Below the pieces are notes generated by a model, which had not been told where the DNA came from, did not search any database, and was given only the letters and a program-made list of their open reading frames with translations. Both the position numbers and the translations under genes were made by a program. A stretch of 64,000 nt of DNA from Streptomyces sp. DT2A-34 (GTDB lineage Bacteria; Actinomycetota; Actinomycetes; Streptomycetales; Streptomycetaceae). Below are positions 54,071 through 62,929 of this stretch, piece by piece (the first letter of the stretch is position 1; every line of letters starts with the position of its first letter). The stretch covers positions 1,922,001 through 1,986,000 of the forward strand of contig NZ_JASTWJ010000001.1 of the NCBI RefSeq assembly GCF_030499515.1. Reading direction: 5' to 3'.

Positions 54071-54748
54071 GTGGTGCGGGAGTGCTGGTTCTGCGGGAAT
54101 GCCACACCGGCGTCGTGGCATGACCGTGTGCTGGGGCTGCACCGGGACGCCGACACGACCATGACCCCGTGGATCGTTGTCCTGCGCACCACGTGGCGCC
54201 GGGAAGTCGTACATGTGCCACGCTGTGCCCGCTGCCACACCGGACATCAGATCGAGCTGACTGCGGCGGTGCTCTCCATAGCCGCGCTGATCGCCTACGC
54301 CGCCAGCGGCCAACTGGACCGACTCCTCGGCATTCTGCCGGCTTCGGCCGGAGAGCGGACGGTCGCAGGGATCTGGGCGGCCGTGGCTTGCCTTCCGGGA
54401 CTCACCTGGCTCGCCATCAGGCATGGGGGGCTGCCATGGCGGCGCCTGGCCCCCCACCGCCTGGGCTACGCCCGCCACCACCCGGAGTTCGTGCGACTCC
54501 TGGACGAGGGCTGGAAACCCAGGCCGGGGCCCTTTCCCTACTGGGGAAACCCGCCCAACCCCCATTACCCTCCGCAGCCGGGCAAACTCCGGCGGCTCAT
54601 CGGACGCGTCATCGGCCTGGTCGGAACAGCCTGCGCCCTCGCCATCCCCGTCGCCTACTTCCAGGGCTACGAAGAACTGGCCGGAGGTCTCATCGCGGCG
54701 GCGGCAGGGCTGTTCGCCCTGTCCTCGAAGATCAAACCCGAGAACTGA
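54071..54748 (+). CDS. Membrane protein with N-terminal zinc-ribbon motif
   Basis: 225 residues. Two CxxC pairs (ECWFCGN and RCARCHTGH) before four hydrophobic segments in two hairpins (67-85, 98-114, and 185-225). The cytoplasmic loop contains a Pro-rich WGNPPNPHYPPQPG. The tail stops after SSKIKPEN. Unknown family. GTG start, gagggaac upstream. Confidence 0.65.
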   Translation: MVRECWFCGNATPASWHDRVLGLHRDADTTMTPWIVVLRTTWRREVVHVPRCARCHTGHQIELTAAVLSIAALIAYAASGQLDRLLGILPASAGERTVAGIWAAVACLPGLTWLAIRHGGLPWRRLAPHRLGYARHHPEFVRLLDEGWKPRPGPFPYWGNPPNPHYPPQPGKLRRLIGRVIGLVGTACALAIPVAYFQGYEELAGGLIAAAAGLFALSSKIKPEN

Positions 54749-54809
54749 ACGCCGTCTTCGAAGCACTTCTCGGCCGTCCGGCCGACGAGATCGCCGGTGG
54801 CGACCGCTT

Positions 54810-54988
54810 GTGACTGACTGGCTGATGCTCCATCGCCGCCTGACCCGCGGCTACGAGACTCTCCCGCCCGCTCCGAAACCATGATCCACCTGGCCGAGAC
54901 CGACCTCATGGCCCGCCGCCTCACCGGCGAGAGCACCATCTCCTGGCGCGACCCGACATCAACGGATCAAAGCCGCATCCCGGGATGA
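54810..54988 (+). pseudogene. C-terminal fragment of an IS5-family transposase, frameshifted
   Basis: VTDWLMLHRRLTRGYETLP is the typical C-terminal block of IS5-type DDE transposases of Streptomyces. After it, a missing G moves the frame, and the next frame continues as MIHLAETDLMARRLTGEST and ISWRDPT to a TGA at 54988. The catalytic DDE part is absent and no terminal repeats are seen, so it is a relic. Confidence 0.65.
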
Positions 54989-55010
54989 AACAACGGGAGA
55001 AATCGACCTC

Positions 55011-56027
55011 TCAGGCCTCCCGCCAAGCCTCCAACGCCAGCCCCGGCTCGTCCTTGCGCCGGGTGATCAGCAGTTGCCCGGTAGACGGGGACACCGAAGC
55101 CGCCACCACCCGCTCCGCCTCGTCCACCGCCAGCCCCACCACCGCGTCCACCGGCAACTGCGGCCCCGACTCGGTCCACCACGCCCCCGCCGACTCCCGC
55201 TCCGTCGGATACGCGGCGAAGGCGACGCGGCCGCTCGCCGAGCGCTGGGCCAGCAACGTGCAGTCGTGGCCGTCGAGTTCGCAGCGGATCGCGGACACCG
55301 CGCCGGGGCCGGCGGACGGCAGCAACGTCACCGGCTTGGTGCCGGGGCGCCAGGCGCACAGGTCGCCGGAGTCGTCGGCGTAGAAGAGGGTGGAGTGGTC
55401 CGCGGAGGTGGCCAGGGCGTGCAGGGTGCCCGCGCGGACCGGGGTCTCCATCGTCTCCTCCAGGAAGGGGACGCCGCCCGGCTTCTCCTGCCGCCAGTGC
55501 AGGATGGCGCCGGGGACGGCCGCGTACAGCTCGACCAGTCCGGACTCGCCGGTCACGGCCGCCAACTCGCCTTGTACGTCAAGCCCCTTGAGGTCGCGCC
55601 AGGGTCCCCAGCCGCCCACCTCCTTCTGGCCGCGCATGCTCACCCCGCCCGCCGTGTTGGGGACGAAGACATGGGCCCGCCCCTGCGCGTCGACCGTGAC
55701 GGCGGGCGTGCCGGTGCGGTCGCCGGCCTTGTCCGGGTGGCCGATGGACATCCAGTCCAGGGCGGCCAGGCGCGGCCGGAAGTGCGTGGAGTGGACGAGG
55801 CCCGCCTCGCCCGCCTTGGTGGGGCGCCAGGCGGCCAGATGGGCGTAGGAGTCGGCGCCCTGCCCGACCGCGGGCCCGGGGCGCAGCTTCTGGTCGCCTC
55901 CGACCCGGCGCGGGGGTTCCCAGGGGCCGCCGGGTCCGAGTTCCGCCCGGCACAGGACGCCGTCGTCGGTCGGCAGATAGACGCTGAGGCGGCCGTCGCG
56001 GCCGCGGATGAGCCAGTCGCCGTTCAC
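55011..56027 (-). CDS. Beta-propeller-like protein of unknown function
   Basis: 338 residues, no signal peptide. Repeated short blades with a Trp-rich end (GGWGPWRDLKGLDVQGELAAV, GDLCAWRPGTKPVTLLP, GAWWTESGPQLPVDAVVG) resemble sialidase- or tectonin-like propellers. No enzymatic residues recognised. GTG start at 56027. Next to it lies the divergent dehydrogenase gene. Confidence 0.7.
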   Translation of the reverse strand: MNGDWLIRGRDGRLSVYLPTDDGVLCRAELGPGGPWEPPRRVGGDQKLRPGPAVGQGADSYAHLAAWRPTKAGEAGLVHSTHFRPRLAALDWMSIGHPDKAGDRTGTPAVTVDAQGRAHVFVPNTAGGVSMRGQKEVGGWGPWRDLKGLDVQGELAAVTGESGLVELYAAVPGAILHWRQEKPGGVPFLEETMETPVRAGTLHALATSADHSTLFYADDSGDLCAWRPGTKPVTLLPSAGPGAVSAIRCELDGHDCTLLAQRSASGRVAFAAYPTERESAGAWWTESGPQLPVDAVVGLAVDEAERVVAASVSPSTGQLLITRRKDEPGLALEAWREA

Positions 56028-56249
56028 CGTTTCACCTTATGCGGGGCGGGTTGGTGCTCGCGTGCCGCCCCCTGCCTGGTCAGGCGCGGCACCCGCCGGG
56101 CTCGTCGAAGGCCTGGGCGCCGCGGATGCTGTTGATCACAATCTGGAGCGATCGCACATGACTCGGCGGTCAGGTGCGTGCCGCCCGGCGCCGAGAAGGC
56201 AGGCTGGACGTCGGCAGCAAAGTCCGTAGGAGAAGGGGAAGTCGACGTC

Positions 56250-57146
56250 ATGACCGACAAGCTCACCGTGAGCGTCCTGGGCACCGGCATCATGGGCGCC
56301 GCCATGGCCCGCAACCTCGCCAGGGCCGGACACACCGTCCGCGTCTGGAACCGCACCCGCGCCAAGGCCGAGCCCCTGGCCGCCGACGGCGCGCTCGTCG
56401 CCGGCACGCCCGCCGAGGCGGTCCAGGGCGCCGACGTCGTCCTGACCATGCTCTACGACGGTCCCGCGGCGCTGGACGTCATGCGTGAGGCGGCGCCCGC
56501 GCTGCGTTCCGGTGCCGCCTGGGTGCAGTCGACGACCGCCGGCATCGAGGCGATCGCCGACCTGGCCGCCTTCGCCCGCGAGCACGACCTCGTCTTCTAC
56601 GACGCCCCCGTGCTCGGCACCCGCCAGCCGGCAGAGGCCGGACAGCTCACCGTGCTGGCGGCGGGGCCGGTCGAGGGGCGCGGGACGGTGGCGCCGGTGT
56701 TCGACGCCGTCGGCGCCCGTACGGTGTGGACCGGCGCGGACGGCGGGGCGGGCACGGCCACCCGGCTGAAGCTGGTCGCCAACAGCTGGGTGCTCGCGGT
56801 GACCAACGCGGCCAGTGAGGTGCTGGCGCTCTCCAAGGCCCTGGACGTGGATCCGCAGCGCTTCTTCGATGTGATCGACGGCGGTCCGCTCGACATGGGG
56901 TATCTGCGGGCCAAGACCGGGCTGGTCCTGAACGACGGGCTGTCCCCGGCCCAGTTCGCGGTGTCCACGGCGGCGAAGGACGCGCGGCTCATCGTGGAGG
57001 CGGGTGAGCGGTACGGCGTACGCCTGGATGTGGCGGCGGCGAGCGCGGAGCGGTTCGAGCGGGCGGCTGCGCAGGGGCACGGGAACGAGGACATGGCGGC
57101 GGCGTACTTCGCGAGCTTCGACGAGAAGGGGACGGCCGAGGAGTGA
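56250..57146 (+). CDS. NAD(P)-dependent beta-hydroxyacid dehydrogenase family protein
   Basis: 298 residues of the 6-phosphogluconate/3-hydroxyisobutyrate dehydrogenase family. Rossmann motif VLGTGIMGAAMARNLARAG (9-27), catalytic block FYDAPVLGTRQPAEAGQLTVL (the usual GG is TR here), and KLVANSW with the catalytic Lys. The altered substrate loop suggests a different substrate, such as an imine or succinate semialdehyde. ATG follows aggagaagggg. Confidence 0.85.
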   Translation: MTDKLTVSVLGTGIMGAAMARNLARAGHTVRVWNRTRAKAEPLAADGALVAGTPAEAVQGADVVLTMLYDGPAALDVMREAAPALRSGAAWVQSTTAGIEAIADLAAFAREHDLVFYDAPVLGTRQPAEAGQLTVLAAGPVEGRGTVAPVFDAVGARTVWTGADGGAGTATRLKLVANSWVLAVTNAASEVLALSKALDVDPQRFFDVIDGGPLDMGYLRAKTGLVLNDGLSPAQFAVSTAAKDARLIVEAGERYGVRLDVAAASAERFERAAAQGHGNEDMAAAYFASFDEKGTAEE

Positions 57147-57149
57147 GCC

Positions 57150-57542
57150 ATGCCGTGCGACGCTTGCCCCATGACTGAGGACACCCCGCTGCTCGTGATC
57201 GTCGACGCCGCCAATGTCGTCGGATCCGTGCCCGACGGCTGGTGGCGGGATCGGCGCGGGGCCGCCGAGCGGCTGCGGGACCGGCTGGCGGCGGACGGGG
57301 TGCCGGGGCGTGCGGGGCCGGTCGAGATCGTGCTCGTGGTGGAGGGGGCCGCTCGCGGAGTGGAGACCGTGCCGGGCGTGCGGGTGGAGTCCGCTCCCGG
57401 GAGCGGGGACGATCACATGGTCGAGCTCGTCGCGCGGGCGGGTGGGCGGCCCTGTCTGGTGGTGACCGCGGACCGGGAACTGCGCCGGAGGGTGACGGAG
57501 TTGGGGGCGGAGGTGGCGGGGCCGCGTACGGTACGGCCGTAG
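57150..57542 (+). CDS. NYN/PIN-like domain protein
   Basis: 130 residues with a Rossmann-like nuclease fold: VIVDAANVVGSVPDGWW (first acidic residue), VEIVLVVEG, SGDDHMVELVARAGG, CLVVTADRELRRRV. Likely a metal-dependent RNase or a nucleotide-binding relative. Start: ATG 57150 has gaggag at ideal spacing, coupling it to the previous stop; ATG 57171 (MTEDT) is the alternative that better matches the family. Confidence 0.75.
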   Translation: MPCDACPMTEDTPLLVIVDAANVVGSVPDGWWRDRRGAAERLRDRLAADGVPGRAGPVEIVLVVEGAARGVETVPGVRVESAPGSGDDHMVELVARAGGRPCLVVTADRELRRRVTELGAEVAGPRTVRP

Positions 57543-57583
57543 GGACCCGTGGGGATCCGCAGGGAGCCGTACGGATCGCGCAC

Positions 57584-59041
57584 CTAGGTACGGCTCCGTA
57601 CGTACAGCACCGCCCCCTCCACCACCCCCACCTCCTCGTACCCCGCCGCGAGCAGCCGCCGCAGACCGGGCACCCGCTGAGATCCGTACGGCTTCCCGCG
57701 CGAGTCGTCCACCACCAGCGCCGGCGCCCGCTCGGTCATCTCCTCGCGGAAGACCGCCCACGCCCCGTCGACCGCGTATCGCTCGCCGACCTGTGGGCCG
57801 TCGCGTCCCCCGCTGTAGTTGGTGAGGAGCCCCGCCGTCAGATAACGGCTCGCGGGTCTGCGGTCGGCCAGCCAGTACGTCTCGGGGTGTATGCCCCAGA
57901 CGAGGACCCGCTCCCCCGGCTCGGTCCGCATCGCCACCTCGTCCGCCAGCCTCCTCGCGTGGTCGAGCTCGGGTCGGGGCGCGAGCAGCCCCCAGGTGAG
58001 GAACAGGGCGCAGCAGCAGGCCGAGGTCAGGACCGCTTGGGTCAGGCGCTCGCGCGGCAGGATCTGCAGCGCGGCCGTCGCCAACAGGGCGAGGGGCGGC
58101 AGGAGTTGGAGGTAGTAGTGGCCGAAGAAGTGGAAGCCGAGCACGACCGCGCCGGCCGACGCGGCCGACCACAGCCAGAGGTCGGCGGCACCCGTGCGGG
58201 CCGGCCGCAGCACCCGTAGCACCGGCGGGATCAGTCCGGCGCATGCCACCGCCAGGATCGCCGCGTTCGTCACCCCCCGTACCAGGACGTGGATCTCGGA
58301 GCCGGTGAAGGAGGCGTACGCCCCCGATCCCGTGACCGTCCAGAACAGGAACCCCGCCGGGTCGGTCACCACGGCCACCGCCAGCACCGGCACCACCACC
58401 CCGGCCCCCAACCGCACCAGTCCCCCGGCCCGGACCTCCCCCGCCGACACGCACAGCCACATCACCGGCACCAGCACCGCCCCGCCGGTCTGTTTGGCGA
58501 GGAAGGCGGCCGCGACCGCCAGGCCCGCCGCGCCCCACCGGCGCCGGTCCGCGCACCACATCGCCGCCGCCGTGCACGGCAGCATGAACACCTCGAAGGT
58601 CGCGGCCTGGGCATCCTCCGGGTTGAGCCCGACCGAGACCAGCAGATACAGCACTCCGGCCGTCCCGCCCGCCGTATCGCCCCAGCGGCGGCGGGCCAGC
58701 GAGGCGAGCAGCACGGCGGTCAGCAGCTGGGCCGCGACGGCCAGGACCCGCACCGATGTAAGCGATCCGGACCCGGCCACCGCGAACGCGGCCTGGTACA
58801 GCCACGGCACCAGCGGCGGCTTGCGGTCGACGACCGTGGCGTACAGCTCTCCGCCCTGCGCCAGCAGCCGTGCCTGTACGGCGAGATAGCCCTCGTCGGG
58901 GTTCCACAGCGGCCTGGTGAAGGAGGGGATGCGGGTGACGCAGGCCAGCAGGGCCAGGGTGGGGAGCAGCCGTCTCCAGTAGCCGCGTTCCGCACGCGGG
59001 GTGGACACGGAGCGTGATGGTGTGAGGAGCTCGGCGACCAT
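57584..59041 (-). CDS. GT-C family (ArnT/PMT-like) membrane glycosyltransferase
   Basis: 485 residues with about ten hydrophobic segments. The first loop has FTRPLWNPDEGYLAVQARLLAQGGELYATVVDRKPPLVPWLYQ: the DE and the DRKPP motif of PMT_2/ArnT-type lipid-phosphate-sugar transferases. The C-terminal 130 residues are a soluble extracellular domain. Acceptor unknown. Confidence 0.85.
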   Translation of the reverse strand: MVAELLTPSRSVSTPRAERGYWRRLLPTLALLACVTRIPSFTRPLWNPDEGYLAVQARLLAQGGELYATVVDRKPPLVPWLYQAAFAVAGSGSLTSVRVLAVAAQLLTAVLLASLARRRWGDTAGGTAGVLYLLVSVGLNPEDAQAATFEVFMLPCTAAAMWCADRRRWGAAGLAVAAAFLAKQTGGAVLVPVMWLCVSAGEVRAGGLVRLGAGVVVPVLAVAVVTDPAGFLFWTVTGSGAYASFTGSEIHVLVRGVTNAAILAVACAGLIPPVLRVLRPARTGAADLWLWSAASAGAVVLGFHFFGHYYLQLLPPLALLATAALQILPRERLTQAVLTSACCCALFLTWGLLAPRPELDHARRLADEVAMRTEPGERVLVWGIHPETYWLADRRPASRYLTAGLLTNYSGGRDGPQVGERYAVDGAWAVFREEMTERAPALVVDDSRGKPYGSQRVPGLRRLLAAGYEEVGVVEGAVLYVRSRT

Positions 59042-59136
59042 GGGGTGAACGCTATCCGGCCCCGCAGTCCCTGCCGAAGCAGGACATACGGGGCCGGAGG
59101 GCGGCGGGTTGACCGTCCGTCAACCGCTGGCCTCGA

Positions 59137-60660
59137 CTACGCGGTGTCTCCCTTCGGCGGCTTCGTGACCTCGCCGACAGTCGTCTCCGCGTGCCGTCCG
59201 AGCCGGCTGTGGGAGCGGCCGTAGAGGAAGTACACGAAGAACCCGGCGGCCATCCAGATGGCGAACCGCACCCATGTCTCGGCGGGCAGGTTGATCATCA
59301 GCCACAGCGAGGCGCACACCGAAAGGATCGGGATGACCGGCACCCACGGGGTGCGGAAGGACCGGTGCAGGTCCGGGCGGGTCCTGCGGAGGATGATCAC
59401 GCCGATGGCCACGACCACGAAGGCGAACAGGGTGCCGATGTTCACCAGGGCGGCGAGTTCGGTCAGCGGGGTGAAGCCGGCGAGGATCGCGATGACCACG
59501 CCGAGCAGGATGGTCGGGCGGTGCGGGGTCTTGAACTTCGGGTGGACGTGGGAGAAGAAGCGGGGCAGCAGTCCGTCGCGGCTCATCGCGAAGAAGACGC
59601 GGGTCTGGCCGAGGAGCAGGATCATGCAGACGGTCGTCAGGCCGACGGCGGCGCCGAAGCTGATGAAGCCCGCGTACCAGGGATGCCCGGTGGCCTTGAA
59701 GGCGTCGGCGAGCGGGGCGTCCACGGACAGCCGGCTGTAGTGCTGCATGCCGGTGACGACGATCGACACGGCGACGTACAGGGTGGTGCAGATGAGGAGG
59801 GAGCCGAGGATGCCGCGCGGCATGTCGCGCTGCGGGTTCTTGGTCTCCTCGGCGGCGGTGGCCACCACGTCGAAGCCGATGAAGGCGAAGAACACGACCG
59901 AGGCGGCGGTGAAGATGCCCATCACGCCGAAGTTGGAGGGCGCCCAGCCGAACATCAGCTGGATCAGGGGGGCCTGGAGGCTCTCCCCGGCCTCCACGGG
60001 CACCTGCTTCGGGATGAACGGGTCGTAGTTGTCACCCTCGATGAGGAAGGCGCCCGCGATGATCACGACGAGGACGACGGTCACCTTGATGGCGACGACG
60101 AGCGAGGTGATCCGCGCGGACAGCTTCATGCCGACGACGAGGACGGCGGTGAGGACGAGGACGAGCACGGCGGCGAGGATGTCGAAGCCGAAGGCGTCGG
60201 CGCCCTCCCGGCTGCCCAGGCCGGCGGGCATCTCCCAGCCCGCGTTGTCCATGAGCGACTGGATGTAGCCGGACCAGCCGACGGCCACCACCGCCGTCCC
60301 GAGTGCGAACTCCAGGACCAGGTCCCAGCCGATGATCCAGGCGGGCAGTTCGCCGAGGGAGGCGTACGAGAACGTGTAGGCGGACCCGGCGACCGGGACC
60401 GTGGAGGCGAACTCGGCATAACAGAGCGCGGCCAGCGCGCAGGCGACGCCGGCCGCGACGAACGCCAGGGCCACCGCCGGCCCGGCGTTGTTCTTGGCGA
60501 CCGTACCGGTCAGGACGAAGATGCCGGTGCCGATGATGACGCCGACACCGAAGACGGTCAGATCCAGCGCGGACAAGGACTTCTTGAGCGCGTGCTCTGG
60601 CTCCTCGGTGTCGAGGATGGACTGCTCGACTCTCTTCGTCCGGAAGAGACTGCTGCTCAC
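59137..60660 (-). CDS. APC-superfamily amino acid permease (cationic amino acid transporter-like)
   Basis: 507 residues with twelve predicted membrane segments. The family opening GVGVIIGTGIFVLTG (first half-helix), AFVAAGVACALAALCYAEFAS, FFAFIGFDVVATAAEETKNPQRDMP. Related to the CAT subgroup of the APC superfamily. Start: GTG 60660 with gggagg 9 bases upstream. It begins about 140 bases after the dxs stop, in the same direction. Confidence 0.9.
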   Translation of the reverse strand: MSSSLFRTKRVEQSILDTEEPEHALKKSLSALDLTVFGVGVIIGTGIFVLTGTVAKNNAGPAVALAFVAAGVACALAALCYAEFASTVPVAGSAYTFSYASLGELPAWIIGWDLVLEFALGTAVVAVGWSGYIQSLMDNAGWEMPAGLGSREGADAFGFDILAAVLVLVLTAVLVVGMKLSARITSLVVAIKVTVVLVVIIAGAFLIEGDNYDPFIPKQVPVEAGESLQAPLIQLMFGWAPSNFGVMGIFTAASVVFFAFIGFDVVATAAEETKNPQRDMPRGILGSLLICTTLYVAVSIVVTGMQHYSRLSVDAPLADAFKATGHPWYAGFISFGAAVGLTTVCMILLLGQTRVFFAMSRDGLLPRFFSHVHPKFKTPHRPTILLGVVIAILAGFTPLTELAALVNIGTLFAFVVVAIGVIILRRTRPDLHRSFRTPWVPVIPILSVCASLWLMINLPAETWVRFAIWMAAGFFVYFLYGRSHSRLGRHAETTVGEVTKPPKGDTA

Positions 60661-60806
60661 GGGGTTTACCTCCCACGCTTGTCGTCCTCGACATGATCGA
60701 GAGGGGGCGTGATACGCCTGCCCCGGCGCGGGCGGATTCACACAGATGGGCCGGTCTCGCCACCGTCGCGGGTGGTGAAACCGGCCCGTCCGGCCGCATG
60801 AAGGTG

Positions 60807-62735
60807 TCAGTCGCGCGCGGGCTCCACCGAGTCGACCTCGGCCGCCGTACGGTCGAACCGGCCGTCCAGCTTGGAGACCAGCCCGGTCACCTGGCGGGCG
60901 ATGTCGGGGGCGGTGAGGCCGATCTCGGCCATCACCTCGGCGCGGGAGGCGTGGTCGAGGAAGCGCGGCGGGATACCGAAGTCACGCAGCGGGACGTCGA
61001 CGCCCGCGTCCCGCAGGGCCTGCGCGATCGCCGAGCCGACGCCGCCGACGCGGGAGTTGTCCTCGACGGTGACGACCACGCGGTGCCGCTCGGCGAGCGG
61101 GGCCATGGCCTCGTCGACGGGCTTGACCCAGCGCGGGTCGACGACCGTGGTGGAGATGCCCTGCTTGTCGAGCAGGTCGGCGATCTCCAGGCACATCGGG
61201 GCGAGGGCGCCCACGGAGACCAGCAGCACGTCCGGGGTGTCGGTGCCGGGTTCGCGCAGCACGTCCATGCCGCCCACCCGCCCCACGGCGGGGACGGCGG
61301 GGCCGACGGCGCCCTTGGAGAAGCGGACGACGGTCGGCGCGTCCTTGACCTCGACGGCCTCGCGCAGCTGGGCCCGTACCTGGTCGGCGTCGCGCGGGGC
61401 GGCCAGCCGCAGGCCGGGCACGACCTGGAGGATCGACATGTCCCACATGCCGTTGTGGGAGGCGCCGTCGGTGCCGGTGACGCCGGCGCGGTCGAGCACG
61501 AAGGTGACACCGCACTTGTGCAGCGCCACGTCCATGAGGACCTGGTCGAAGGCGCGGTTGAGGAAGGTGGCGTAGACGGCGAAGACGGGGTGCAGCCCGC
61601 CGTGGGCCAGACCCGCGGCCGACACGGCGCCGTGCTGCTCCGCGATGCCGACGTCGTAGATCCGGTCCGGGAAGGCGTCCGCGAACTTCTTCAGGCCGAC
61701 CGGCTGCAGCATCGCCGCGGTGATCGCCACGATGTCCTCGCGCTCCTTGCCGAGCCGCACCATCTCGTCGCCGAAGACGGAGGTCCAGTCGGCGCCCGAC
61801 GCCTTGATCGGCAGGCCTGTGTCGGGGTGGATGGGGCCGATGCCGTGGAAGCGGTCGGCCTCGTCCTGGAGGGCGGGCTGGTAGCCGCGGCCCTTCTCGG
61901 TGAGGCAGTGCACGATGACCGGGCCACCGAACCGCTTGGCCCGCGCGAGCGCCGACTCCAGCGCCTCGACGTCGTGCCCGTCGATCGGCCCGACGTACTT
62001 CAGGCCGAGGTCCTCGAACATGCCCTGCGGCGCGATGAAGTCCTTGAGGCCCTTCTTGGCGCCGTGCAGGGTCTCGTAGAGCGGCTTGCCGACGACCGGC
62101 GTGCGGTCGAGGATCTCCTTGGTGCGGGTGAGGAAGCGCTCGTAGCCGTCGGTCGTGCGCAGCGTCGCCAGGTGGTTCGCGAGGCCGCCGATCGTCGGCG
62201 CGTACGACCGCTCGTTGTCGTTGACGACGATGACGAGCGGGCGGTCCTTGGCCTCGGCGATGTTGTTCAGCGCCTCCCAGGCCATACCGCCGGTCAGCGC
62301 GCCGTCACCGATGACGGCCACGACATGGTCGTCGCGTTCGCGCAGCTGGTTGGCTTTGGCGAGGCCGTCGGCCCAGCCGAGGACGGTCGAGGCGTGCGAG
62401 TTCTCGATGACGTCGTGCTCGGACTCCGCCTGCGAGGGGTAGCCGGACAGACCACCCTTCATCTTCAGCTTGCTGAAGTCCTGGCGGCCGGTGAGCAGCT
62501 TGTGGACGTAGGACTGGTGGCCGGTGTCCCAGAGCACCTTGTCCTTGGGCGAGTCGAAGACCCGGTGCAGGGCGATGGTCAGCTCCACCACACCGAGGTT
62601 GGGGCCGAGGTGGCCGCCGGTCTTGGACACCGCTTCGACGAGGAAGGTCCGGATCTCCTCTGCCAGCTGGTCCAGCTGCTCAGGGCTGAGCCGGTCCAGA
62701 TCGCGCGGTCCCGTGATGCGGGTCAGCAGCGGCAC
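60807..62735 (-). CDS. dxs: 1-deoxy-D-xylulose-5-phosphate synthase
   Basis: First enzyme of the MEP isoprenoid pathway; joins pyruvate and glyceraldehyde-3-phosphate with ThDP. 642 residues. [17 protein letters not shown] near 38-54, ThDP motif [28 protein letters not shown], and the catalytic Glu in [19 protein letters not shown] start at 62735 with ggaggca upstream. Confidence 0.96.
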   Translation of the reverse strand: MPLLTRITGPRDLDRLSPEQLDQLAEEIRTFLVEAVSKTGGHLGPNLGVVELTIALHRVFDSPKDKVLWDTGHQSYVHKLLTGRQDFSKLKMKGGLSGYPSQAESEHDVIENSHASTVLGWADGLAKANQLRERDDHVVAVIGDGALTGGMAWEALNNIAEAKDRPLVIVVNDNERSYAPTIGGLANHLATLRTTDGYERFLTRTKEILDRTPVVGKPLYETLHGAKKGLKDFIAPQGMFEDLGLKYVGPIDGHDVEALESALARAKRFGGPVIVHCLTEKGRGYQPALQDEADRFHGIGPIHPDTGLPIKASGADWTSVFGDEMVRLGKEREDIVAITAAMLQPVGLKKFADAFPDRIYDVGIAEQHGAVSAAGLAHGGLHPVFAVYATFLNRAFDQVLMDVALHKCGVTFVLDRAGVTGTDGASHNGMWDMSILQVVPGLRLAAPRDADQVRAQLREAVEVKDAPTVVRFSKGAVGPAVPAVGRVGGMDVLREPGTDTPDVLLVSVGALAPMCLEIADLLDKQGISTTVVDPRWVKPVDEAMAPLAERHRVVVTVEDNSRVGGVGSAIAQALRDAGVDVPLRDFGIPPRFLDHASRAEVMAEIGLTAPDIARQVTGLVSKLDGRFDRTAAEVDSVEPARD

Positions 62736-62877
62736 CCGTGCCTCCTTGCAGTAGAGCTGTTCGAGCTGTTGCCGGGCTTGTGAAGTCTAATGTTCCGCCT
62801 TCGCGGCCGACGCCCGGGCGGTGCGTCATAGGTCACGCGAACGGCTGTACCCAAGTTGTGGCGTTCCTACGACATGA

Positions 62878-62911
62878 CTGTGCCCGGCACCGCCATGGGT
62901 GCCGGGCACAG
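62878..62911 (-). terminator. Terminator between the sugar permease and dxs
   Basis: Arms 62878-62891 and 62898-62911 (ctgtgcccggcacc) are exact 14-bp complements with a 6-base loop, 18 bases past the permease stop. It separates that operon from dxs. Confidence 0.8.
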
Positions 62912-62929
62912 GGTCGGTGCGCGGTGCCG

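Noticed and set aside
59191..62783. Long plus-strand frames of about 500 and 700 codons opposite the amino acid permease and dxs
   Set aside because: They are antisense to well-conserved genes, rich in Gly/Asp/Arg/His, and have no domain; high GC makes such open frames common.
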